Source: an uncultured Acidimicrobiales bacterium
GTDB taxonomy: Bacteria; Actinomycetota; Acidimicrobiia; Acidimicrobiales; UBA10347
Assembly (NCBI GenBank): GCA_938015575.1
Contig: CALLPT010000150.1
Span: 1 to 36,946, forward strand
DNA: 36,946 bases
Direction of reading: 5' to 3'
A model generated the notes under the pieces. It did not search any database and had not been told where the DNA came from. It saw only the letters and a list, made by a program, of their open reading frames with translations. The position numbers and the translations under genes are program-made. Position 1 is the first letter of the stretch. Each line of letters begins with the position of its first letter. Below, in pieces: positions 23,434-31,902 of this stretch.

Positions 23434-24909
23434 ATGGCTTCGGAACACGAACCTTCAGGTCAAGGAGTCGCGGCATCTGGCGTGGCGTGGCTACCTCGGT
23501 GTGAGATTGCATCGAAGCCCGTTGAGATCGAACGCGTGGGCGCGGCCGCGATCGAGGTCGAGCGGGCCCGGGTGCAAGACCGTGAGCTCTGGGAGGCGTT
23601 CGATCACCGCCTCGAGCGCGGTCTGAGCATGCTCGACACCCTTCGTTCCTCACACGTGGGCCTGGTGACAGACGCCGAGTTCGATCGCACCGAAACAGTG
23701 TTGCGCCGCGCCCACGCGGTGCACGGCGGTCTGGAGTCGGTCGAGCCGTTCGACTACGCCTTCGTCGTGCCGACACGCACGTCGACATGGTTCTACTCCG
23801 GCCCCCAAGGTGATGACCCCGCGCTCGTCGGCCGAGAGCTACTCGATCATCCAGGCATGGAGTATCGGGAAGAACTCGAGCAGACGATTCCCTTTGTGGA
23901 TCGGCTCGACCCACTCACGCGAACACAGCTATGCAGCGCGATCCCGCCGACGATCATCGACCGGTATGACGAGTCGCCGGCCGGATGCCGCGGTGCCATC
24001 GTCTATGCGCCGCTGACGATCGATCGGATCCTGTCCACGCCCGACCGTCGAACGCTGCGGGACATCGCCGTCGCAGAAATCGGCGCGGGACTCGACTTTG
24101 CCCAGCGGGTCGGCGGGGCGAGCTTTGCCGGGCTCGGAGCGTTCTTTCCTTCGCTCACTCGCTACGGCCGCCAACTGGAACGACCGGGTATGCGGTTGAC
24201 CACGGGGCATGCCGGCACGATCGCCATGATGGCCAAGACGCTGGAACGCATTCTTGGTGCGCCGGGCTACGAGGACTGTGTCGATATCGGCATCGTCGGC
24301 GCCGGAGCCATCGGCACGGCGACGGCCGACCACCTTGCGGCGACGACCGACCATCGCTTCGTCATCTTCGACACTGCCGTGGACGCGTCGAGACGACTCG
24401 CTGAACATCTCAACCAGCACTACGGCGATGGCCGTGCATCGACCGTCGACAGCATGCAGGGCGTGTGCGATGCCGTACGCGTGGTGATGGCGGCCACCAC
24501 CACGCCGGTTCCCTTCGACGAACTCACCGATGTCTCGGCATTGCATGGCCTCGTCATCGTCGATGACAGCGAGCCGGGGGCATTCAACGACGGTCGCTAT
24601 CGCGAGGCCGGCGCGCGACCCGTCGGGGTTGTCGGCGAGGTGCCGCTCGAACTCGGTCGGCGAACCAACGGCTTCAACTACGGCCGCGAGCTCGCGGCAC
24701 CGCACCATGTGTACGGGTGCGAGGCCGAGGTCAAGACGATGGCTGAACTTGGCCTGCAAGACGACGGCATCACCCGACGCGCCGAGCCGGCCGACGTTGC
24801 TTTCATCGCCGATTGCTTCGACCGGGTGGGTGTGCGGGCATCACCGCTGCAGCACCGCGGCGTGCTCGAGCTACTTGTCGACGACGCCGATGTGAACGAG
24901 TTGCTGTAG
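23434..24909 (+). CDS. Acyl-ACP-reductase-like / glutamyl-tRNA-reductase-like NAD(P)-binding protein
   Basis: The 491-residue product has a Rossmann motif VDIGIVGAGAIGTATADHLA at about residue 284. It is preceded by EIGAGLDFAQRVGGASFAGL, GAFFPS and RLTTGHAGTIAMMAKTLERI. This block resembles the FSSI...TTGNxHTA region before the dinucleotide fold of cyanobacterial fatty acyl-ACP reductase. The N-terminal 230 residues are longer than in that enzyme. Where the cyanobacterial protein has CLIIDGGYP, this one has GLVIVDDSEPG, so the active-site cysteine appears missing at that place. The ATG at 23434 follows GGAG by 8 bases. The reaction is unknown; the similarity is by eye only. Confidence 0.6.
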   Translation: MASEHEPSGQGVAASGVAWLPRCEIASKPVEIERVGAAAIEVERARVQDRELWEAFDHRLERGLSMLDTLRSSHVGLVTDAEFDRTETVLRRAHAVHGGLESVEPFDYAFVVPTRTSTWFYSGPQGDDPALVGRELLDHPGMEYREELEQTIPFVDRLDPLTRTQLCSAIPPTIIDRYDESPAGCRGAIVYAPLTIDRILSTPDRRTLRDIAVAEIGAGLDFAQRVGGASFAGLGAFFPSLTRYGRQLERPGMRLTTGHAGTIAMMAKTLERILGAPGYEDCVDIGIVGAGAIGTATADHLAATTDHRFVIFDTAVDASRRLAEHLNQHYGDGRASTVDSMQGVCDAVRVVMAATTTPVPFDELTDVSALHGLVIVDDSEPGAFNDGRYREAGARPVGVVGEVPLELGRRTNGFNYGRELAAPHHVYGCEAEVKTMAELGLQDDGITRRAEPADVAFIADCFDRVGVRASPLQHRGVLELLVDDADVNELL

Positions 24910-24917
24910 CGAGCGCC

Positions 24918-25976
24918 CTACGTTGTGGCGTGCGGGTGGTTCTCGTTGAGGCCCGCCCCGGTGATTCGCACCATCCTGGCGTTGGTGCGGAACTCTTCGA
25001 GGTTGGCGGCGTTCTGGTACGACATCGCGCTCTTGAGCCCAGCCATCAGCTCGTTGACCAACAGCCGCACAGAACCTCGGTAGGGGACCAGGCCCTCGAC
25101 GCCTTCGGCCGCGCGGTGCTCGAAGTACTCGTCGTCGAGTTCCTCGCCGGAGCGTTCGGCTCGCTTCTCTGCGGCTTCACGCGAGGCCATGCCTCGCACC
25201 CGCTTGAACAACCCGCGCTCGGTCTGCTCGACCTCGCCCGGCGCTTCTTTGGTGCCGGCGAACATCGAGCCGATCATGACGCTCTGCGCGCCGACAGCGA
25301 GCGCTTTGGCGATGTCGCCCGACGCACGAATGCCACCATCAGCGATGATCGGGACACCGCAACCGCTCTTCGCTGCCTCGGACACTGCGGTCAGCTGCGG
25401 TACTCCGACACCCGCAACCAGTCGGGTCGTGCACACCCCGCCAGGTCCCACGCCGACCTTGATGGCGTCGGCGCCGACTTCGGCCAGGTCAACGGCGCCC
25501 TCGGCAGTGGCCACGTTGCCGGCGATGATCTGGACTTCGGGACACTCGTCTTTGATGCGCTTGATGCCCTCGATCGCGTGCTCGGCGTGACCGTGGGCAA
25601 TATCGAGAACGACGATCGACGCCCCGGCCTCGGCACAGGCTCGCGTGCGGGTGATCATGTCATGGTCGGTGCCAATCGCTGCGCCGATCGTGCCGCCCTC
25701 GCTGGCCTCGTACGCCTTGCGTACTTCGGCTTGCATCGCGTCGATGGGCAGGAACCGGTGGATGATCCCAACGCCACCCATCTCGGCCATCGTGGCTGCC
25801 ATCTCCCAGCCGCACACGGTGTCCATGTTTGCCGCGAGCACCGGCGTGTCGAGCGAGATCGTGTTCGTGAGCTGCGAGGTGATCGAGACCTGCGAGCGGG
25901 AACGAATGCCGGAGCGTTGGGGGACAAGCAGCACGTCGTCGTAGGTGAGCGCGAGTGGCAGGGCATCGAGATTCAT
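24918..25976 (-). CDS. IMP dehydrogenase / GMP reductase family protein without CBS domains
   Basis: A purine-nucleotide oxidoreductase barrel of 352 residues. [26 protein letters not shown] and [11 protein letters not shown] (catalytic Cys182) are visible, followed by [15 protein letters not shown]. The C-terminus [15 protein letters not shown] is IMPDH-like, whereas the lack of a CBS pair and the length are GMP-reductase-like. The flap region ([26 protein letters not shown]) has features of both. I cannot decide the direction of the reaction. It is the last gene of the minus-strand run, 8 bases after the nitroreductase and 8 bases from the convergent reductase-like gene. Confidence 0.85.
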   Translation of the reverse strand: MNLDALPLALTYDDVLLVPQRSGIRSRSQVSITSQLTNTISLDTPVLAANMDTVCGWEMAATMAEMGGVGIIHRFLPIDAMQAEVRKAYEASEGGTIGAAIGTDHDMITRTRACAEAGASIVVLDIAHGHAEHAIEGIKRIKDECPEVQIIAGNVATAEGAVDLAEVGADAIKVGVGPGGVCTTRLVAGVGVPQLTAVSEAAKSGCGVPIIADGGIRASGDIAKALAVGAQSVMIGSMFAGTKEAPGEVEQTERGLFKRVRGMASREAAEKRAERSGEELDDEYFEHRAAEGVEGLVPYRGSVRLLVNELMAGLKSAMSYQNAANLEEFRTNARMVRITGAGLNENHPHATT

Positions 25977-25984
25977 GAAGCGTC

Positions 25985-26638
25985 CTAGAGAAAGGTTGCG
26001 AACTCGTCGACCGGCGCCCGTTCGGACACCAGCGAGTTGATTGGATGGTCAAGGTTGGCTTTGCCGATGGCGACGCCGCAGAACAGCATGAGTTCTTCGG
26101 GTGCGCCGGTGAAGCTACGAACTTGTTCATGGGCGGCCGCCCAGGCTTCCTGCGGGCAGGTCTGCCAACCAGCTTCTTCGGCGAGCAGCATGAACGTTTG
26201 CAAGAACATGCCGAGGTCGCTCCACTGGGGCGGGCCGAGCTTGCGATCGACAAAGCAGAAGATGGCGGCCGGCGCACCGAAGAAGTCCATGTTTCGAGCA
26301 AACTGCTGTAGCCGTCCGGCCTTGTCGTCGCGGTCGACGCCGATCGTGGCGTACATCTGCTCGCCGACGGTGTAGCGACGCGTGCGGTATGGCTCCCAGA
26401 GCGACGGCGGATAGATGTCGTACTCCATCTCGCTGGTCGGTGCTGCGTCGGCCATGTGCTGACGAAATGCGGCCATCGACTCGCCATTGATGACGTAGAT
26501 CTCCCACGGCTGAAGATTCCCGCCCGAAGGCGCCCGGGAAGCGGCAGCCAAGAGGGCGGCGATTACGTCGTTGGAGATGGGATCAGCCAAGAAGTCGCGG
26601 ATGGTCTTGCGGCGCTGGACCGCGTCGCTGACGTTCAT
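25985..26638 (-). CDS. Nitroreductase family protein
   Basis: An FMN-dependent oxidoreductase of 217 residues. The N-terminal RRKTIRDFLADPISNDVIAA, RAPSGGNLQPWEIYVI and the late MLFCGVAIGKANLDHPINSL are typical of nitroreductase folds, with the phosphate-contacting Arg pair at the start and the SGGNLQPW flavin-binding loop. AGAAGGGGG lies about 6 bases upstream of the ATG. Physiological substrates of the family are broad (quinones, nitro compounds, deiodination, flavin chemistry), so no specific role is assigned. Confidence 0.88.
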   Translation of the reverse strand: MNVSDAVQRRKTIRDFLADPISNDVIAALLAAASRAPSGGNLQPWEIYVINGESMAAFRQHMADAAPTSEMEYDIYPPSLWEPYRTRRYTVGEQMYATIGVDRDDKAGRLQQFARNMDFFGAPAAIFCFVDRKLGPPQWSDLGMFLQTFMLLAEEAGWQTCPQEAWAAAHEQVRSFTGAPEELMLFCGVAIGKANLDHPINSLVSERAPVDEFATFL

Positions 26639-26674
26639 GCAGACCCCCTTCTGAGCTGTCGGAGCCCCTTGACG

Positions 26675-27160
26675 CTACTGGCTTTGGGGCGATTGGGCGA
26701 CGCTGGCGACAAGGCCCTCGGTGACCCGTTGCAAGTCGGCGGGTGTGAGCTCGAAGACGGCGTCGGGCGCGCCCGCGGCCGCCCAGATCCGGTCGTAGCG
26801 GAGCAGGTCTTCGTCGATGGCGACCCGCAGCGGCGACGGATGTCCACACGGCGGGATCCCGCCGATCGCGAACCCCGTGGCCGCCCGGCACTCATCGGCA
26901 TTGGCGCGCCCCAGCTTGGTGACCTCGAACAGCGGTGCCGCGCGCTTTTCGTCAACGCGGTTGGCGCCCGAGGTCAACACCATCACGAGCTCGTCGCCCG
27001 CCTTGAAGACCAGCGACTTGACGATCTGGCCGAGTTCGCAGCCGAGCGCGTCGGCGGCTTGCTGGGCGGTTCGGGTGTCTTCGGGAAACCGCTGAACGAC
27101 GACGTCGAGTCCGACCTCGGCGGCGGCACGGGTGAAACGTTCCGTTGCAGGGGTACTCAC
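26675..27160 (-). CDS. YbaK/EbsC-family aminoacyl-tRNA deacylase
   Basis: The 161-residue product should hydrolyse mischarged tRNA (Cys-tRNA-Pro or a similar substrate) as a trans-editing factor. Motifs are ELGQIVKSLVFKAGDELVMV with the conserved Lys, TSGANRVDEKRAAPLF, and the substrate-pocket GGIPPCGH. The GTG at 27160 is one base after the dienelactone hydrolase stop (TGA at 27164-27162), indicating coupling. A longer reading upstream would run antisense through the hydrolase and is not real. Confidence 0.88.
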   Translation of the reverse strand: MSTPATERFTRAAAEVGLDVVVQRFPEDTRTAQQAADALGCELGQIVKSLVFKAGDELVMVLTSGANRVDEKRAAPLFEVTKLGRANADECRAATGFAIGGIPPCGHPSPLRVAIDEDLLRYDRIWAAAGAPDAVFELTPADLQRVTEGLVASVAQSPQSQ

Positions 27161-27161
27161 G

Positions 27162-27854
27162 TCAGTCGATAGCGCCGAGCAGAGTAAGCGTGCGACCCCA
27201 GGCGACCTCGGTCGCTTCTTCGTTCCATGCGCCCATCGGGTTCTCTTCGTTGGTGAACCCGTGTCCGGTGCCCGGGTAGACGTGGAACACGCAGTCCTTG
27301 CCCGCATCGCGCAGTTGCTGGGCGAGTGCTTCGCACGCTTCGGGCGGGAAGAAGTCATCGGATTCAGCGAAGTGCCCTTCGATCTTGGCCTCGACGCCGG
27401 ACCAGTCGATCGAGTCGTCGCCGAGCGGTGCACCGTAGAACGGGGCGGCGACGCTGATCTTGGAGCCGCCGAGCGCGCAGAGTCGCAAGGTGAGCAGTCC
27501 GCCCATGCAAAAGCCCGTGACGCCAACCGTGGCACTCGAGCATGCGTCGTGGGCGAGCAGCACGTCGATGGCGCCCAACATGTCCTTGGCGGCGCGGTCG
27601 GGGGGCAGATTCGTCATGAGCTCACCCGCCTTGTCCATCTCGGTGTGCTCGGCCATCTCGCCGTGGTAGAGATCGGGAGCGAGCGCCGTGAACCCCTGCT
27701 CGGCCAGGCGATCGCAGACTGCCTTGATCTGGGGCACGAGCCCCCACCATTCCTGCAACACGATGACGCCCGGCCCGGAGCCGGAAGCGGGCGTTGCCAG
27801 ATACCCGCGTGCGTTGTGTCCATTCACGGGAAATTCGATCATCTCTGCGGGCAT
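27162..27854 (-). CDS. Dienelactone hydrolase family protein
   Basis: A cytoplasmic alpha/beta-hydrolase of 230 residues with the DLH-type Cys-Asp-His triad: Cys116 in VTGFCMGGL, Asp166 or Asp167 in ESDDFFP, and His198 in PGTGHGF. The Glu35 of VLQEWWGL is the residue that holds the thiol inactive in classical DLH. The ATG at 27854 has an excellent GAGGAGGA about 7 bases upstream. No other aromatic-ring-degradation gene is nearby, so the natural substrate is open. Confidence 0.9.
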   Translation of the reverse strand: MPAEMIEFPVNGHNARGYLATPASGSGPGVIVLQEWWGLVPQIKAVCDRLAEQGFTALAPDLYHGEMAEHTEMDKAGELMTNLPPDRAAKDMLGAIDVLLAHDACSSATVGVTGFCMGGLLTLRLCALGGSKISVAAPFYGAPLGDDSIDWSGVEAKIEGHFAESDDFFPPEACEALAQQLRDAGKDCVFHVYPGTGHGFTNEENPMGAWNEEATEVAWGRTLTLLGAID

Positions 27855-27885
27855 GGTTATTCCTCCTCGGGGACTCGTACCGAAG

Positions 27886-28767
27886 CTACTGCACCGCGAT
27901 CCCGAGCGTCCCAAGGAGTCGCTCTCCGATGGCCCGCATCACTGGCGCGGCGTCGCCAGCGGCGAGGTAGATCAAGGCGAAGTGGATAGCCCAACCACGG
28001 GCACGACGCCACGCATCGGCGTCGGCTCCCGCCTCGTGGCGGACAACATCGACGTGATCGGGCACCAGCATGAACGCGCCGGCCAGGTCGGTGGCCCGGT
28101 CGCCGGCACACACGTCGCCCCAGTCGATCACCGCGCTGAGGTCGCCGTGGTCCACGACCATGTTGCGAGTGTGTAAGTCACCGTGGAGCCACACGCGCTC
28201 GTTGGTCGTTGGCGCGCTGGCGGCTTCGTCGAATGCCGAGCGGACGGCGACCGCGTCGATCCGATCACCGAGTCGTGCGATCCGGTCGGCGACTGCATCG
28301 CGCCGCTCGACAAGCGGTCCGCCTCGGAATGGGTTCGCCGGCGCGTTCGTCGCGGCTTCGACATGCAAGCAGCGGAAGAAGGTTCCCAGTTTCGTGGCAG
28401 TGGCGCCAGGGGAAGCAAGCGGCGCGTTTGCGGCTTCGCTGCCGGCGTGCCAGGGGACGATCGACCAGACCCACGGGTAGTGGTTTGCCGGGCTCGGTCG
28501 TCCGTTGAAGACCGGCACGGGTATCGCGACATTGAGGAGCGGCGCGAGGGTCGGTAGCCACCGTTGTTCGTGGTGAATGAGTGGCTCGGCCACCGCTCGA
28601 TGGGGGAGTCGAACGATGAGGTCGTCTCCGAGGCGCCAGTTCGTGTTGTCCCAACCGGTGCCAAGCATCTCGATCGATTGCTCGGCCAGTTCGGGTGCTT
28701 GCTCACGTAACAGCGCGGTGACGACTGAGGCAGTGATGTCGATTTCGGGGCGTGGCCGGTCGGACAC
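27886..28767 (-). CDS. Aminoglycoside-phosphotransferase-like (APH) kinase family protein
   Basis: A small-molecule kinase of the APH/choline-kinase fold, 293 residues. The catalytic loop is VWLHGDLHTRNMVV and the metal-binding motif VIDWGDVCAGD. The N-lobe shows GTGWDNTNWRLGDDLIVRLP. The GTG at 28767 lies 3 bases downstream of the selD stop. Family members phosphorylate many metabolites, so aminoglycoside resistance should not be assumed. Confidence 0.87.
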   Translation of the reverse strand: MSDRPRPEIDITASVVTALLREQAPELAEQSIEMLGTGWDNTNWRLGDDLIVRLPHRAVAEPLIHHEQRWLPTLAPLLNVAIPVPVFNGRPSPANHYPWVWSIVPWHAGSEAANAPLASPGATATKLGTFFRCLHVEAATNAPANPFRGGPLVERRDAVADRIARLGDRIDAVAVRSAFDEAASAPTTNERVWLHGDLHTRNMVVDHGDLSAVIDWGDVCAGDRATDLAGAFMLVPDHVDVVRHEAGADADAWRRARGWAIHFALIYLAAGDAAPVMRAIGERLLGTLGIAVQ

Positions 28768-28770
28768 CGC

Positions 28771-29811
28771 TCAGCGCAGGTCGATGCCGGGCGCGCCAGC
28801 AGCGACGGAGCCGATCTTTCGAGCCGCATGATCCGATTGGGTCAACTCGGCCAGGACGGCCTCGGTGTGCGCCGGGTCAACCCCGAAGACCAGCCCGCCA
28901 GAGGTCTGCGCGTCGGCGACGATCCATTGAGCGACGTCGCCGTGGGAGCCGGGATCGAGCAGCTCACGATTGCTGTCGAGATTGCGTAGCGTGCCGCCGG
29001 GCACGATGCCGGCCTCGGCCAGCGCAACGGTGCCTTCGATCAGCGGGAGCGCTTCGAAGTCGATGGTGGCTCGAACCGCCGATTCGACGGTCATGCGGCC
29101 CAGATGGCCCAGCAGCCCAAACCCGGTGACGTCGGTGCAACCGGTCGCCCCGGCCGCCCGGGCGACTCGCGCCCCGACATCGTTGAGTCGCTGCATCGAG
29201 GCGAGCGCGCCCGCCGCGGCATCGGTCGGCGCCACATCGGCTTTGATCGCGGTCGTGATGATGCCGATGCCGAGCGGCTTGGTCAAAATCAAGTCCTGGC
29301 CGGCGACCAGACCTGCGTTGGTCATGACCTCGTCGGGGTGGACCATGCCGGTGACCGCCATGCCGTACTTGGGTTCGGGGTCGTCGATCGTGTGGCCGCC
29401 CACGACAACGAATCCGCCCGCGGCCGCGATGTCGCTTCCGCCAAGCAGTACTTCGCCGAGCAGATCGATGGGCAGTTCGTCCTTGTTCCAGCCAACCAGG
29501 TTGAGGGCGAACAGCGGGTGCCCACCCATCGCGTAGACATCGCTCACCGCGTTGGCGGCCGCAACGCGACCCCAGACGCGGGCGTCATCGACGACCGGGG
29601 TGATGAAGTCGGCCGTCGAAACGAGGGCGCGCTCGTCGTCGAGACGCCACACGGCCGCATCGTCACCGGTAGTGGCGCCGACGATCAATTCGGCAGCATC
29701 GGGTGTTGGCAAACGGCGCAGGACCTGCGCCAGCTCACGAGGAGCAATCTTGCAGCCTCAACCGGCGCCGTGACTGAACTGCGTCAGACGGAAGGCTTGC
29801 TCATCACCCAT
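28771..29811 (-). CDS. selD: Selenophosphate synthetase SelD with in-frame UGA (selenocysteine) at residue 18
   Basis: It makes selenophosphate from selenide and ATP, the selenium donor for selenocysteine and selenouridine. Reading from the ATG at 29811 gives MGDEQAFRLTQFSHGAG-U-GCKIAPRELAQV, where U is a TGA at 29758-29760. This is exactly the catalytic Cys/Sec position before the conserved GCK. Beyond it the frame stays open for 328 residues with classic SelD motifs: TGDDAAVW, TADFITPVV, AANAVSDVYAMGG, GGHTIDDPEPKYG, TKPLGIG and DVTGFGLLGH. Ordinary gene calling would start after the TGA (TTG at 29712) and lose the catalytic segment. The product is 346 residues, the family's normal length. 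The gene is 50 bases after the lipoprotein gene. Confidence 0.9.
29715..29731 (-). promoter_or_regulatory. Candidate bacterial SECIS hairpin of selD
   Basis: In the mRNA, 26 bases after the UGA, lies GGCGCAGGUCCUGCGCC, a perfect stem (GGCGCAG/CUGCGCC) with a GUC loop; opening one pair gives a GGUCC loop. The GCAGGUC core resembles the apical part of the E. coli fdhF SECIS. Bacterial SECIS elements sit inside the coding region just 3' of the UGA, where SelB binds. Confidence 0.65.
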
Positions 29812-29861
29812 GGGCGCAACCTATCCCGGCAGGTGGGGACGCGCCGATCGCGGTGGGGTAG

Positions 29862-30437
29862 TCAGATCCCGCTGTTGCGAACCGAATCGAGCAGCCGACC
29901 GCCTTGATCGGGAAACACGTAGCAGATGACCGCCCGGTCGCCGTCGTTGGTCCAGGCCTCGAAGGTTGGCACGACCGCGCCGATTTCGAGGGCTGACAGC
30001 ACGTAATCGTTACCGACGAACGCTTCGAACTCTTCGAGGCAGGTGATGTCCGCCCATCGCTCGAGCTCGTCATTGATCGGGTAGCTCGCTGACTCGCCCC
30101 CGGGATACTCCGTGCGGAAGTAGGCCTCGCGATCGTGTGGTCCGTTGCAGGACACGACGGTCGTGACCTGTTGCAGGAAATCAGACGCGTCGCGAAACAG
30201 GTACTCGTTGAAACAATCCCCGAAGTCGAGTTCCGACGGGTCGATCGAGGTCCCGGAGAGTTGCAACGGGTCATTCGGGTCGAACACGATCGCCGTTGGC
30301 GTCACCGCTTCGATCAAGACACTGAGATCGTTGCCGTCACCGCCGATGCCGTCCGAGCCGGAGCAGGCGCCACCGATCAGTGCCAGCGCGATCAGGCTTG
30401 AGCAGATGGACAGCAAGGTCCGCAGCGGCAGGTGCAT
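29862..30437 (-). CDS. Lipoprotein with septum-formation-like domain
   Basis: The 191-residue product has a signal sequence with lipobox ALIGGAC and a Gly/Asp/Ser-rich spacer. A cysteine-containing domain follows, with ELDFGDCFNEY, VTTVVSCNGPHDREAYF and ITCLEEFEAFVG, ending RAVICYVF. This pattern (GDC...V.C..HD.E...) matches the actinobacterial 'septum formation' domain. Two disulfides are likely outside the membrane. It is 46 bases downstream of the sortase gene in the same direction. A link to cell division is by family name only. Confidence 0.75.
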   Translation of the reverse strand: MHLPLRTLLSICSSLIALALIGGACSGSDGIGGDGNDLSVLIEAVTPTAIVFDPNDPLQLSGTSIDPSELDFGDCFNEYLFRDASDFLQQVTTVVSCNGPHDREAYFRTEYPGGESASYPINDELERWADITCLEEFEAFVGNDYVLSALEIGAVVPTFEAWTNDGDRAVICYVFPDQGGRLLDSVRNSGI

Positions 30438-30483
30438 GAGTGCAAGTGCAGCCGTGACGGCTGCGGGGTCGAGTCGTGGCTGG

Positions 30484-31902
30484 CTAGTAGCTCGGCAACG
30501 CCTGGTCGATGTTTACAAAACACGACCATAGGGCAGGGGCGAATGGCACCAGGCCGATCAGGTAGAGCGTCCACTTGCGATTCAGGCGCTGGCCGATGAA
30601 CCAGGCCGCGAGCCAGATGGCGCCGCCGGCGAGCCCCCACATGACCGCGGGGCGAATCTTGGTCGGGTCACCGTTGAGACCCTCGCCGAAGTCGTCATCG
30701 TTGAAGGGGGTCTGGGCCGAGGTCAACTCGACCTCATCGACAGATCCGGCGGCTTCGCTTTCGTCGAGTGCGTCGAGTGCCTCGGCCGCTTCGGTCTCTT
30801 CGGCCTCGACCACGTCGCCAGCTGCATCGGCGACTTCGCTCGTTGCTGCTTCGGCCCCGTCAGTCTCGGTCGTCGCATCGTCGGGAAGATCCGAGGCGTC
30901 CTCGGTGTCGTCGGCCCCGTCGATGGGGTTACCTTCGGCGTCGACGCTTGGGTCGTCGTCGGCGGCGACCTCGTCGCTCATGACCTGTTCGAGATCTTCG
31001 GCGGGAGCGTCGGCGACCTCGGAGCCGCGAGCTTCGTCTTCGGCGCCGGCGTCGAGTTCGACCGGTGCGAAGTCGACATCGTCGCCCCGCGGGATGGTCG
31101 GTGCCGGCTCGCCGACGAGTTCTGCCTGCACGATGATCCGCTGACGGGCGCTGTACTTGGGATGGCACGCGGTCAGCGTCAACAGGTTCTCGCCGCTCTC
31201 TTGGCCAAGTACCCACGTATCGCTCGGGCTCACGATGAAGTGTCCTTTGGCCGAGCCATCGGGAGCGATGTTCTCGCGCACCAAATAGGTGAAGGTTCCC
31301 TGGATCGTCTGGACAATGATCTCGTCGCCGGGGTTCAGCTCATCGATGCGGTGGAAGGGCGCCCCGTAGGTGGTGCGGTGGCCGGCGATGGCCGAGTTGC
31401 CGGCCTGACCCGGGTTCGGCGTGGAGCTGTAGTGGCCGGGGCCCTTACGCAGATCCTCGACGGATACGCCCGCCACCGTGATCTGATCCACATTGATTGC
31501 GGGGATCACGATGCGAGCGAGGCTGTCGCCCGGCTCCGGGTAGAGGGCTTCGAGCAGTTGGGGCGAGTACTCGATTGCTTCGGGAGCAGGCGCCTCGGGG
31601 GCGGCGGGGGCGTCGGCGGCTTCAGCATCGGACGCGGCGTCGTCGGTGGCTGATGGGTCGGTGCTGTCGGCCGCGGTCGGGGCCGTGTCCGTTGCGGCGG
31701 CGGTGAAGGTCGCTTCGACCTGCTCGGCCTCGACGGCCAGGCTCGAATCGAGGAGCTCCAAGAAGTCGTCCTCGAGCGACCCCTGCGCCGCTTGGTGCTG
31801 CAGGCCCGTGCCCCACAACTGATAGGCGACAAAGAGCAGAACGATGACGCCTGCGCTGATCAGAGCTCGTCCAATCGCTCCAAGTACCCGTGCCAATCTC
31901 AT
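30484..31902 (-). CDS. Class E sortase with acidic tail and C-terminal membrane helices
   Basis: A membrane transpeptidase of 472 residues. The N-terminal helix ends in VAYQLWGTG, typical of class E. The catalytic core (about 125-265) has His175 in AIAGHRTTYGAPF, Cys246 in LTLTACHPKYSARQR and Arg253. Before it is an Ala/Asp/Thr/Glu-rich spacer (about 60-110). After it comes an unusual, strongly acidic, low-complexity region (about 280-410) and two more hydrophobic segments (AVMWGLAGGAIWLAAWFIG and LYLIGLVPFAPALWSCF). Class E sortases usually end soon after the arginine, so the tail is extra. It is the first gene of the minus-strand run. Confidence 0.88.
   Translation of the reverse strand: MRLARVLGAIGRALISAGVIVLLFVAYQLWGTGLQHQAAQGSLEDDFLELLDSSLAVEAEQVEATFTAAATDTAPTAADSTDPSATDDAASDAEAADAPAAPEAPAPEAIEYSPQLLEALYPEPGDSLARIVIPAINVDQITVAGVSVEDLRKGPGHYSSTPNPGQAGNSAIAGHRTTYGAPFHRIDELNPGDEIIVQTIQGTFTYLVRENIAPDGSAKGHFIVSPSDTWVLGQESGENLLTLTACHPKYSARQRIIVQAELVGEPAPTIPRGDDVDFAPVELDAGAEDEARGSEVADAPAEDLEQVMSDEVAADDDPSVDAEGNPIDGADDTEDASDLPDDATTETDGAEAATSEVADAAGDVVEAEETEAAEALDALDESEAAGSVDEVELTSAQTPFNDDDFGEGLNGDPTKIRPAVMWGLAGGAIWLAAWFIGQRLNRKWTLYLIGLVPFAPALWSCFVNIDQALPSY

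Noticed and set aside
27886-28767. APH-type gene as an antibiotic-resistance gene
   Set aside because: Only the general kinase fold is visible; its context with housekeeping genes gives no support for resistance.
29712-29760. selD as a pseudogene interrupted by a stop
   Set aside because: The TGA is exactly at the Sec/Cys position, sequence is conserved on both sides, and a hairpin follows; recoding explains it better than decay.
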